A stretch of 33,674 nt of DNA, from positions 1 through 33,674 of the forward strand of contig DBEYOB010000183.1 in NCBI GenBank assembly GCA_048173955.1, given 5' to 3'. The position numbers and the translations under genes are program-made. The notes beneath the pieces were generated by a model. That model made no database searches, was not told where the DNA came from, and saw only the letters and a program-made list of their open reading frames with translations. This stretch comes from CAZUFB01 sp048173955. GTDB taxonomy: Bacteria > Actinomycetota > Coriobacteriia > Coriobacteriales > UMGS124. Numbering within the stretch: the first letter of the stretch is position 1; each line of letters starts with the position of its first letter. Shown here piece after piece: positions 24,663-32,777 of the stretch.

Positions 24663-24940
24663 TCGAGTGACAGAAGCCGGCGTTCGACGATGCGTTTTTC
24701 GCCGCTGTGTACGATTTGACGGTTTTGATAGTACGGGAAAGGGAATAGGGCGAATGGGATGCAAGGCGTTTACCAGGAGTTTCGCCAACCGATGACGGAC
24801 GGCCCTCCCGGAGACGCCCCACAGAGTCCCCGAAGGGGCGGCTTTGCCGCCCCTTTCGGCGTTCCCAATCGTACACTGCGACGAAAAAGGTAGGCTGACA
24901 CCGCGTTACCTGTCACGCGAGCGCTGCCAACCGGGCGCCA
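24663..24940. repeat. Terminal-inverted-repeat element, copy 2
   Basis: Second copy of the element at 22494-22770, same orientation, with shared blocks such as TTGACGGTTTTGATA, TACCAGGAGTTT, AAGGGGCGGCTTTGCCGCCC and CGAAAAAGGTAGGCTGACAC. Both ends start near TGACAG and read as inverted repeats, including GTGTACGATT. The central hairpin (24832-24857) is conserved. Apart from this element the gap 24481-25032 shows nothing else recognisable. Confidence 0.78.
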
Positions 24941-25032
24941 ACACAACGTCGAAAGACGGGACAGACACAGCATCGGGCGCGGAGAGGGCGCTCGCTCGGA
25001 CAGGGAGCCAAACGAGAGAACCGAAACCGCTC

Positions 25033-25530
25033 CTATCGCTCACGCCCCTCGCGCAGCAGCCTCGCGGGAACCCCGACATAAGTCCCCGGAACGGTTATGT
25101 CGCGCACCACGACGGCACCGGCGCCGATCATACAGCCGGCGCATACGTCGACGTTGTTGCTGACTACCGCACCGATGCCCACCCACGTCCCGCGGCCGAT
25201 ACCGACGGTTTCCGCCGTGTGGGTGCCCACGGAGACGTGCGCGTAGTCGGCAATCCGGTTGTCGTGGTCGACAGTGGCTCCCATGTTGACAATGCAGCCG
25301 TCGCCGATCACCGTGTCGGAGTTGACCACGGCGCCCGCCATGACAACCGTGCCCGCGCCGATCTTGACCCGGCGACTTATTGTCGCGTCGGGGTGGACGA
25401 GGGTTGCCAGAGGGAGCCCTCGCAGCGAGCTTTGTACATGCCCATATTTGGAGGAGAGTCTGCAATAGCCCCCCCCAGCGAAAGAGGGCAGTCTGCACGA
25501 GAACGCTGAATTCACCATTCGCGCAGACAA
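25033..25530 (-). pseudogene. Hexapeptide-repeat acyltransferase, 5'-truncated (PglD/NeuD-like)
   Basis: From LATLVHPDATISRRVKIGAG onward (about 115 residues) this is a left-handed beta-helix of hexapeptide repeats ending IGAGAVVVRDITVPGTYVGV, as in sugar N- and O-acetyltransferases of the PglD/NeuD group. Those enzymes have a Rossmann-like N-terminal domain of about 85 residues. Here the preceding 40 codons are unrelated, there is no ribosome site at any start, and the AT-rich DUF2971 gene begins on the other side. It looks like a 3' remnant. If a start exists it would be a short acyltransferase of about 165 residues; I think loss of function more likely. Confidence 0.6.
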
Positions 25531-25531
25531 A

Positions 25532-26563
25532 GTGAAAGTATCCTATGCAATCAACAAGAATGCCTTATCCCCTCGTCCGTCCGCCTTATCTTATGACGGA
25601 GCTTATCTTCCATTCGCCGGCACGATAGGTTTTTCAAACGAAGGGGCGCCTGTGCAAGATTGTCAGAACGGCTTTGCAGACGATTCGTGGAAGTCTGATC
25701 TACATTCGGCACTCGTTATCTCGATGGTTGGGGACCAGCAAGAAAAGGATGGAGCCTGTGGGCAAATTGGACGCTACTACCAATGCATTGCCCCTGCTTC
25801 CTTGTACAAATATTACAGCGTTGATCTTGATAGGATAGAGAATACCGTCTTCTCTAATAAAATGTGGTATTCTGCACCGGTTAATTTCAACGATATATTT
25901 GACTGCGACGCCTATATTGACACAAAAGGAATTGTTAGTAGCGCAGTAAAACTAGAATCCAACGGATTTGAGATTCGCCGCAATAGCCCATTATGGAGAC
26001 GCATTGAACAGGGCATAGAACCTCAGATTGAGACCCTTCGCATGGTATTCGATAATTATAGATATAATATGGGCATTGCCTGTTTGACAGAAAGCGATGA
26101 CTCCCTACTAATGTGGGCCCATTACGCAAGCTGTCATCGCGGAATATGCGTTGAATATGAACTAATGGATATCTGTAACCAGCTTCATTTTACTCCGGTT
26201 CCCGTCATTTATACCGACAATAAGGCATGCTTCAATTCCTTAGGGAAAACCCCAAAAGACGTTGAGAGAAATGCACTTAGCGTCTTCACCGAAAGTCTCG
26301 TTTCAAAATCTCCCGAATGGAGTTACGAAAAAGAGTGGAGAATCATTCGCGACCAGAACGCGTGCGGAGATAGATGGGATGAGACGAAACGAGGTGCACT
26401 GCTTGATATGGTGCAGCCGATATCAATTACCGTGGGATGTGCCACGACAGCAGCATTTGAAGAACAGATTAGGGAGAATTGCAGAGAAAGAGGGATTCGA
26501 CTTTATAAGATGGAGAAGGACCCGACCAACTTTCGCTTGAACAAACGCATCATCTTGAAATAA
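25532..26563 (+). CDS. DUF2971-family protein
   Basis: From about residue 90 on the protein follows the DUF2971 pattern: LYKYYSVDLDRIENTVFSNK, then SAPVNFNDIFDC, CLTESDDSLLMWAHYASCHR, WSYEKEWRIIRD and the end IRLYKMEKDPTNF. The function of the family is unknown; members are often found near defence or mobile genes. The base composition is clearly more AT-rich than the flanking genes, a sign of transfer. The start is uncertain: the frame opens at a GTG (25532) with no good ribosome site, and the first Met is at 25724; the first 85 residues match nothing I recognise. It ends before a hairpin shared with the convergent rmlB. Confidence 0.72.
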   Translation: MKVSYAINKNALSPRPSALSYDGAYLPFAGTIGFSNEGAPVQDCQNGFADDSWKSDLHSALVISMVGDQQEKDGACGQIGRYYQCIAPASLYKYYSVDLDRIENTVFSNKMWYSAPVNFNDIFDCDAYIDTKGIVSSAVKLESNGFEIRRNSPLWRRIEQGIEPQIETLRMVFDNYRYNMGIACLTESDDSLLMWAHYASCHRGICVEYELMDICNQLHFTPVPVIYTDNKACFNSLGKTPKDVERNALSVFTESLVSKSPEWSYEKEWRIIRDQNACGDRWDETKRGALLDMVQPISITVGCATTAAFEEQIRENCRERGIRLYKMEKDPTNFRLNKRIILK

Positions 26564-26583
26564 AGGCACGGGCACTTCACCAA

Positions 26584-26617
26584 GACGGCACCACTTCCTC
26601 GCAGAAATGGTGCCGTC
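26584..26617. terminator. Bidirectional hairpin between DUF2971 gene and rmlB
   Basis: GACGGCACCA (26584-26593) and TGGTGCCGTC (26608-26617) form a perfect 10-bp stem with a 14-base loop, 21 bases after the DUF2971 stop and about 80 bases after the convergent rmlB stop. There is no strong T-run, so its efficiency is uncertain. Confidence 0.6.
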
Positions 26618-26697
26618 CTATCACCAACTGAATATAATAGCAATTCTGAAAGTTTCAAACGAAGTACCCCTGCCTTGTCGGGCGCAGGAGGCAAATC

Positions 26698-27717
26698 CTA
26701 CTGCCCCTGCCGGGCATACCTCGCCTCGGTGGCGGCCTTCGCGGGGCGCCACCAGACCTCGTTGTCCCGGTACCAGGCGATCGTCTCGGCAAGGCCGGCG
26801 TCGAAGTCGGTATGCGCCGGGCGCCAGCCCAGCTCGGTCCTTATCTTCGTCGGGTCGATGGCGTAGCGCCGGTCGTGGCCGGGGCGGTCGCGCACCCAGT
26901 CGAAGTCGTCCTCCGGCCTGCCGAACGCGCGCAGGATCGCCCTCAGGACGTCTATGTTGGACCGCTCGCCGTCGGCGCCCACCAGGTAGGTCTCTCCCAC
27001 CCGGCCGCGCGTCAGCACGGCCCACACGGCGCCGGAGTGGTCCTCGGTGTGGATCCAGTCGCGCACGTTGCGCCCGTCGCCGTAGAGGCGGGGGCGCGCC
27101 CCGTCGATGAGGTTCGTGATCTGCCGCGGGATGAACTTCTCGACGTGCTGGTAGGGCCCGTAGTTGTTCGAGCAGTTCGATATGGTGGCCGCCACCCCGT
27201 AGGTCCTGATCCAGGCCCTGACGAGCATGTCCGAGGAGGCCTTGGTGGAGGAGTAGGGGGAGCTGGGGCGGTAGGGGGTCTCCTCAGTGAAGCGCGCCGG
27301 GTCGTCCAGGGCCAAATCGCCGTAGACCTCGTCGGTGGAGACGTGGTGGAACCTCGTGCCGTGCCTCCTGGCCGCCTCGAGCAGGGTGAAGGTGCCCCGG
27401 ACGTTGGTCTCCACGAAGGGGGCGGGGTCGGCGATCGAGTTGTCGTTGTGGGACTCGGCGGCGAAGTGCACGCAGCAGTCGGCCGCCGAGAAGAGGGAGT
27501 CCACCAAGCCCGCGTCGCATATGTCGCCCACGACGAGCTCGACGCGGTCGGCCGGCAGCCCCGCTATGTTGGCCGGGTTGCCGGCGTAGGTGAGCTTGTC
27601 GAGCACGGCGATATGGACCTCGGGATGCTCGCGGGCCACCCAGCGCACGAAGTTGCTCCCGATGAAGCCGCAGCCGCCGGTGACGACCATGCGGCGGGGC
27701 TCGAATCGATCGGCCAC
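26698..27717 (-). CDS. rmlB: dTDP-glucose 4,6-dehydratase
   Basis: A 339-residue short-chain dehydrogenase that converts dTDP-glucose to dTDP-4-keto-6-deoxyglucose. The NAD motif is TGGCGFIG at 13-20; the catalytic set is STDEVYG at 127-133 (Thr128, Asp129, Glu130) with YSSTK at 155-159. Substrate-binding NNYGPYQHVEKFIP and RPGHDRRYAID are present, so it is complete. The GTG at 27717 follows the rmlA stop by one base, with GAGGGG seven bases upstream. It is the last gene of the leftward operon. No rmlC or rmlD follows, so the 4-keto sugar probably goes to the aminotransferase encoded upstream rather than to rhamnose. Confidence 0.95.
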   Translation of the reverse strand: MADRFEPRRMVVTGGCGFIGSNFVRWVAREHPEVHIAVLDKLTYAGNPANIAGLPADRVELVVGDICDAGLVDSLFSAADCCVHFAAESHNDNSIADPAPFVETNVRGTFTLLEAARRHGTRFHHVSTDEVYGDLALDDPARFTEETPYRPSSPYSSTKASSDMLVRAWIRTYGVAATISNCSNNYGPYQHVEKFIPRQITNLIDGARPRLYGDGRNVRDWIHTEDHSGAVWAVLTRGRVGETYLVGADGERSNIDVLRAILRAFGRPEDDFDWVRDRPGHDRRYAIDPTKIRTELGWRPAHTDFDAGLAETIAWYRDNEVWWRPAKAATEARYARQGQ

Positions 27718-27718
27718 G

Positions 27719-28600
27719 CTACATCCCCTCCCCGGCTATCGCCATCAGGTAGCGGCCGTAGTCGGTCTTGCCCATCGCCTCTCCCAGGGCGCGCAGCCTC
27801 TCGGCTCCTATGAAGCCCCTGCGGTAGGCGACCTCCTCCACGGCCGCCACGTAGTAGCCCTGGCGCGACTGCACGGCCTCGACGTACTCGGCGGCCTTGA
27901 GCAGCCCCTCGGGGGTGCCGGTGTCCAGCCACGCCATGCCGCGGCCCATGAGCTCGACGGAGAGCCTTCCTGCCTCCAGGTAGGCCTGGTTCACGCTCGT
28001 GATCTCGAGCTCGCCGCGCGCCGAGGGCTCCACCGCGGCCGCCACGTCGCACACCGAGGCGTCGTAGGCGTAGATGCCCGGCACCGCGTAGGAGCTCTTG
28101 GGGCGCTCGGGCTTCTCCTCCAGGCCCACGACGCGCCCCTCGGCGTCGAACTCCACCACGCCGAAGGCCCGCGGGTCGCGCACCGGGTAGCCGAACACCA
28201 CGGCGCCGCCCTCGGACTCCACGCGCTCCCGGGCCCTGACGAGGGTGCGGGTCAGGTCGCGGCCGTGGAAGACGTTGTCCCCCAGCGCGAGCATGCAGGG
28301 CCCGCCGGAGAGGAACCCCCGGCCGATCAGGAACGCCTCGGCGAGCCCGCGGGGCTCCGCCTGCTCGGCGTAGGAGAACGACATCCCCAGATCCGACCCG
28401 TCGCCCAGCAGCGCCTCGAAGGCCGGCAGGTCGCGCGGGGTGGATATCACCAGCACCTCCCGGATCCCGGCGAGCATGAGCGCCGAGAGCGGGTAGTACA
28501 CCAGCGGCTTGTCGTAGACCGGCAGCAGCTGCTTGGAGACGGCCCGGGTCGCCGGGTAGAGCCGGGTGCCCGAGCCACCGGCAAGGATTATGCCCTTCAC
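27719..28600 (-). CDS. rmlA: Glucose-1-phosphate thymidylyltransferase
   Basis: A 293-residue nucleotidyltransferase joining glucose-1-phosphate and dTTP to give dTDP-glucose. The N-terminal signature GIILAGGSGTRLYPATRAVS with KQLLPVYDKP is textbook RmlA; LGDNVFHGRDL and FVVEFD-like and EEKPERPKSSYAVPGIY segments follow in order. Length matches the family (about 290). The GTG at 28600 overlaps the stop of the upstream fusion gene by four bases (GTGA), with GGAGG six bases upstream. The longer frame to 28702 lies inside that gene and is not real. Operates with RmlB in the cytoplasm. Confidence 0.95.
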   Translation of the reverse strand: MKGIILAGGSGTRLYPATRAVSKQLLPVYDKPLVYYPLSALMLAGIREVLVISTPRDLPAFEALLGDGSDLGMSFSYAEQAEPRGLAEAFLIGRGFLSGGPCMLALGDNVFHGRDLTRTLVRARERVESEGGAVVFGYPVRDPRAFGVVEFDAEGRVVGLEEKPERPKSSYAVPGIYAYDASVCDVAAAVEPSARGELEITSVNQAYLEAGRLSVELMGRGMAWLDTGTPEGLLKAAEYVEAVQSRQGYYVAAVEEVAYRRGFIGAERLRALGEAMGKTDYGRYLMAIAGEGM

Positions 28601-30114
28601 TTCGCACCTCCGTCGAGCCTGACTATCCTCATGTCCTTCTGGTAGACGCCGGGCAGCCCCACAGACAGCCCCTCCGCGAAGGAGGCGTCCCCGCGCAGCC
28701 ACGCGACGAGCGCGCGGGGCAGGTCGACCCCGGCGGCGTGGGAGAAGGGATAGCCCCCGCCGAAGCGCGCGTTCATCTCGAGCACGACGGGGCCCTCGTC
28801 AGTCATGAATACGTCGACGTCCATGTTGCCCGGGTGGCGCGTCGCCCCCGCGATCTTCCGCGCGAGCGCCTCGAGCTCGGGCGGGGTCTCCACGACCTCG
28901 GCGCAGTCCGTCTCCCCCGCCCTCATCGCGACCTTCCTGCGCGCGGAGACTCCCCTGAGGTTGCCCGACAGGTCGCACATGACGTCCATGCCCCACTCCT
29001 GCCCGGCCAGCCTGCCCTGGAACAGGACGCAGCGGCCCGGGTCGGCGGCCGACTCGTAGCGCAGATAGGTCTCCGACGCCTCGCGGGCGACCATAGAGGC
29101 GAGGGCGCGTAGCTCGGGCTCGTCGTGTGCCGCAAAGACCCCGATCGACCCCATGCCCCAGCGCGGCTTGACGACCACCGGCCACGAGACCTCGCCGCGG
29201 GAGAGCGCCCCCAGGCAGGCCTCTGCCGACGCATAGGTGCGCGGCGCGGCGAGCCCCAGCCCCTCCAGGAAGCGCGCCGTGGCGAGCTTGTCGTTGCACG
29301 CGGACGCCGTCTCGGGCGAGCACACCACCGGGAAGCAGCCGGACTCCAGGAAGTCGCCCCTGCGCGCTGCCAGCACCGGGACGTCCACGTCGAACAGCGG
29401 AATCAGGGCCCCTATGCCGTTGTCCCGGCAGTAGTCGAGCAGGAAGGGGATGTAGCCGTCCGAGTAGATGAGGGGCGTCACGACGGCCCTGTCCGCGGCG
29501 AGCAGGGCGGGGCTCTGCGGCGAGCTGTTCGCCGCATGCACCTCGCCCGCACCCCCAAGGGCCTCCCTGAACCAGTCGACGAGATACGACCTGCGGCCCG
29601 CCGAGGTGAGCAGGACGTTGGGGCGCTCGGGGGTGAGCCACAGGCCCGCCTCGAAACGGATCCCGTAGTGGAAGTCGTCCGGCCGGGGGTCACCCGGGTC
29701 GACTCTCCTCGAGAACCTCATCGACTCGTACGCCGCCCGGGCGCCGAGGTTGCGGGCATCGGTGTAGAGGTGCACCCCGGCAAGCCCACGGGCCCGCGCC
29801 TCGTCGAGGAACGCCCCGACGAGCGCCCTCATGAACCCCCGCCTGCGGTATTCCCGCCTGACAGCGACAACGCTCAGGTAGGCCTCGTCCGAGGGGCATC
29901 CCTCAACGTAGCCTGCGGCCACTCCCGCCACTTTTCCGTCATCTTCGCGACATAAAACCACGCCGCTCTGAAGGAGCTTGGCCGCATACCCACCGAGGTC
30001 GGTCTTCTCGGAGAGCGGGATGGGGAAATCGCCGTCGACATCACGCAGGAAGTCAAGGAGCAACTCCCCGTCGCACCGGCAGTCCTCCATCCTCCTTATC
30101 GACCCGCCGCTCAC
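28597..30114 (-). CDS. GNAT acetyltransferase fused to ATP-grasp ligase
   Basis: A 505-residue two-domain protein. Residues 1-155 are a GNAT N-acyltransferase (acetyl-CoA loop RREYRRRGFMRALVG at 86-100, followed by YTDARNLGARAAYESMRF). Residues 165-490 are an ATP-grasp domain of the carbamoyl-phosphate synthase-like type (VLLTSAGRRSYLV, KPRWGMGSIGV at 316-326, and the metal-binding EMNARFGGGYPFSHAAG from 445). ATP-grasp enzymes make amide bonds, so one protein could attach an amino acid to an amino sugar and acetylate it; this is inference from the cluster. The GTG at 30114 overlaps the aminotransferase stop (GTGA) with GAGGGGG upstream. All key residues seem intact. The GNAT part could instead act on a protein or peptide. 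Confidence 0.82.
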   Translation of the reverse strand: MSGGSIRRMEDCRCDGELLLDFLRDVDGDFPIPLSEKTDLGGYAAKLLQSGVVLCREDDGKVAGVAAGYVEGCPSDEAYLSVVAVRREYRRRGFMRALVGAFLDEARARGLAGVHLYTDARNLGARAAYESMRFSRRVDPGDPRPDDFHYGIRFEAGLWLTPERPNVLLTSAGRRSYLVDWFREALGGAGEVHAANSSPQSPALLAADRAVVTPLIYSDGYIPFLLDYCRDNGIGALIPLFDVDVPVLAARRGDFLESGCFPVVCSPETASACNDKLATARFLEGLGLAAPRTYASAEACLGALSRGEVSWPVVVKPRWGMGSIGVFAAHDEPELRALASMVAREASETYLRYESAADPGRCVLFQGRLAGQEWGMDVMCDLSGNLRGVSARRKVAMRAGETDCAEVVETPPELEALARKIAGATRHPGNMDVDVFMTDEGPVVLEMNARFGGGYPFSHAAGVDLPRALVAWLRGDASFAEGLSVGLPGVYQKDMRIVRLDGGAK

Positions 30115-31222
30115 CTCGCGCACCCCCTCACGATCGAGCAGATCTCGTCCACGTCCGAAAGGGCCAGGTCGGCGTACATGGGCAGGGTGAGCACCCTCCT
30201 CGCCACGTCGGCCGCCACGGGGGTTTCGGACGGGTCGAAGCGGCCCCGGTAGCACGCGTAGTCGCTGACGAGCGGGTAGAAGTACTTGCGCGCGCCTATG
30301 CCGCGCTCGGCCAGGGCGTCGAACACCTTGTCGCGAGTCGCGCCGAAGGCGTCCTGGAAGACGACGGGCATGTAGGCGTAGTTGGGCTTGACGCCCGGCT
30401 TGGGCGGGCAAAGCTTGACGCCCGGCACGCCCTCCAGGTTCGCCATGTAGCGCTCGAAGACCCTCTCGCGCTTGCCGATCTCCTCGTCGAAATGGCGCAG
30501 GTTGCACACGCCCATCGCCGCGCAGAACTCGTTCATCTTGGCGTTGCCGCCCACGTACTCCACGTCCTCGGGCCCGGTGATGCCGAAGTTCTTCCACTGG
30601 TCGAGCAGGGGCTTGAGGGAGGGGTCCTCGAAGCACAGCGCCCCCCCTCGATCGTGTTGAAGGCCTTGGTGGCGTGGAAGGAGAACATCGAGACGTCGCC
30701 GAAGGCGGCCGCCGAGACGCCGCCCCTCTCCACCCCGAAGGCGTGGGCGGCGTCGTAGACCACCTTGAGGTTGTAGCGCCGCGCGATGTCGGCGATGGCG
30801 TCGACGTCGCAGAGGTTGCCGTAGACGTGCACCGGCACGATGGCGCAGGTGGAGGAGTCCACGAGGCGCTCGACGCTCTCGGGGTCGATCGTGTAGTCGT
30901 CCTCCCTGACGTCGGCGAAGACCGGCTCCAACCCCTTGCGCACGATGGCGTGGGTGGTCGAGGAGAAGGTGTAGGGCGTCGTTATGACCCTGCCGCGCAG
31001 CCCCAGGGCCTCAAGCGCGCACTCCAGGGCGGCGTGGCCGTTGGTGAACAGGGCGACCCCCTCGACGCCCAGCCGCTCACGCAGCATCGCCTCAAGCTTC
31101 CTGTGCTCCGCGCCCATGTTGGTGAGCCAGTGGCTCTCCCACAGCGGCGCCACCTCCTCGAAGTACTCCTCCATCGGCGGCATGCTGGAACGTGTGACCA
31201 GTATCCTCTTCTCGGTTCCCAT
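30111..31222 (-). pseudogene. DegT/DnrJ/EryC1/StrS sugar aminotransferase, frameshift in a G tract
   Basis: Joined across one missing base it is a 370-residue PLP enzyme that aminates a dTDP-keto sugar. The N-terminus (MPPMEEYFEEVAPLWESHW, then LTNMGAEHRKLE) resembles the VioA type, which makes dTDP-4-amino-4,6-dideoxyglucose. The PLP-binding Lys186 is in MFSFHATKAFNTIEGG and Asp157 in VVYDAAHAFG. Right after GG the frame is lost in a run of seven G (minus strand; positions 30641-30647); eight G would continue as ALCFEDPSLKPLLDQW and reach the stop at 30111. Start ATG 31222 has AAAGGG upstream. It overlaps the fusion gene by four bases. The lesion may be a consensus error, an on/off switch by slippage, or true decay; the rest shows no other damage. 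Confidence 0.85.
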
Positions 31223-31287
31223 CTCTCTATCCCTTTCTCAAGATACGTGCTCTACAAAGACAACGAACGGCAGAGCTGAGACCTCGC

Positions 31288-32757
31288 TTAGCCCCTGCCC
31301 CGGGAGGCAAGTAGCCCCTTCAAAGTGGAGAGCAGATAAGAAAGTTCCTCGACCTTAAATGCCTTCGACAGCAGCAAGTAGACGGCAATCATCACCACAG
31401 CCTGTAGGACAATCTGAGGCAACGCCGACAAACTCAGCAGCGTCAAAGGCCAAGCTGCGACCGCCGAAGTAGCCGCCAGCAAAAACGCCGGGGCAATGTC
31501 CCGGACTTGTTCGACATAGGAGTAGCCGATGACTCTGCGATTGGGCCACGCATTGATAAAGGCTGAAATCACGCCCGTAACAATATAGGTTGCTACAATG
31601 GCATAGAGATTCCCGATAACGAAAACACTGAAGAGCAGTGCGGAAACCCCTATGGCTTTTTTCACGACCTCAAGCTTAAGAAACAAATCGCTACGTCCCA
31701 TACCGTTGAGAGCCTGCAGGTTCGTAGTGTGTATTGGCAATAACATGTAGACAATGCAGTACATCTGCATAAAGGGCGCACAGGCCACCCATTGCTCGCC
31801 CAAAAGCAACGTCACCAGCGGTTCGGCAACGATAGCAAACAGCGCCATGGCCGGGCAGATAAGATAAGTCGAAGTTTTAAGAGCGCGCCTCACCAAGCGC
31901 TTAACCTGTGAGATATCTTCCTGCAGACGCGACACCGCCGAAAGCATGACCGGTTGAATAGCACCATCGAGCATCGAGCCTAGCGCCTGCGGATACTTTT
32001 TGCCCTGGGAGACCAGACCTAGGTCGGAGGTCGAGAACCTCTTTCCAATGACAAGATCCGACAAACTTTGGTAACCCTGATCCATCAGTCCCGAAATAAG
32101 TAATTTCCATCCGAAACCAAAGAGTTCTTGCGCTCTCCCTGGGCTAAAAGTTGTCTTGGGCTTCCAGGGGACCTGCAGGGACAGAACAAGACAATTCACA
32201 AGCTGGTAAGATAGCTGCTGCACAACCAGCGCCCACAGTCCAACCCCCGCGAAAGCGCATGCGATTCCCGACACTCCTGACACCAGCACCGAGACCATTG
32301 TAGCCTTGAATACCTTCTTGAACTCCAAGGCACGTTGGACCCAAGCAACTTGCACTGCATTGTAGGCATTAATCACCAGGATCAGACACAGCGCTCTCAG
32401 AGGCCACACCAAGCCCGGCGAAGAGTAGTAGACCGCAACCATAGGAGCACAGAGAAAGACAACGAGGTAGAGAACCAGCGAAACCGCCAGACTCATCCAG
32501 AACACAGTTGAAAAATCCTCATCGTCAACCCTGGGAGACTGTACCAACGCGGTATTAAGTCCCGACTGAACAAGCACGTTGCCCAGATTGACAAATACCA
32601 GCATCACCGCGAGCAATCCGAAGGCTTCCGGAGAAAGCAAGCGGGCCATAACAATTTGGACCAGAAGCTGAACAAGTTGCCCCAATCCTTTTTCAGACAG
32701 CCTCCACATTAAGGAGACAGCTGTCTTATATTTTAATTCCTCTATAATCATGGACAT
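31288..32757 (-). CDS. Wzx-type polysaccharide flippase (MOP superfamily)
   Basis: A 489-residue membrane protein with 12 to 14 hydrophobic segments. The N-terminus (AVSLMWRLSEKGLGQLVQLL, then VMARLLSPEAFGLLAVM) is characteristic of the TuaB/WzxC branch of polysaccharide transporters, which flip undecaprenyl-linked repeat units to the outer face. Central features include QALNGMGRSDLFLKLEVVKK. The ATG at 32757 has AAGG seven bases upstream and is preferred to a TTG at 32772. The gene lies 65 bases upstream of the aminotransferase and is visibly less GC-rich than rmlA/rmlB, so the operon seems assembled from different sources. No polymerase (Wzy) is in view. Confidence 0.87.
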   Translation of the reverse strand: MSMIIEELKYKTAVSLMWRLSEKGLGQLVQLLVQIVMARLLSPEAFGLLAVMLVFVNLGNVLVQSGLNTALVQSPRVDDEDFSTVFWMSLAVSLVLYLVVFLCAPMVAVYYSSPGLVWPLRALCLILVINAYNAVQVAWVQRALEFKKVFKATMVSVLVSGVSGIACAFAGVGLWALVVQQLSYQLVNCLVLSLQVPWKPKTTFSPGRAQELFGFGWKLLISGLMDQGYQSLSDLVIGKRFSTSDLGLVSQGKKYPQALGSMLDGAIQPVMLSAVSRLQEDISQVKRLVRRALKTSTYLICPAMALFAIVAEPLVTLLLGEQWVACAPFMQMYCIVYMLLPIHTTNLQALNGMGRSDLFLKLEVVKKAIGVSALLFSVFVIGNLYAIVATYIVTGVISAFINAWPNRRVIGYSYVEQVRDIAPAFLLAATSAVAAWPLTLLSLSALPQIVLQAVVMIAVYLLLSKAFKVEELSYLLSTLKGLLASRGRG

Positions 32758-32777
32758 CGCCAACCTTATCAAAACCC

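Noticed and set aside
28597..30636. A 679-residue version of the GNAT/ATP-grasp protein
   Set aside because: The extra N-terminal part is an out-of-frame reading of the aminotransferase gene; the GTG at 30114 with a GTGA overlap is the sensible start.
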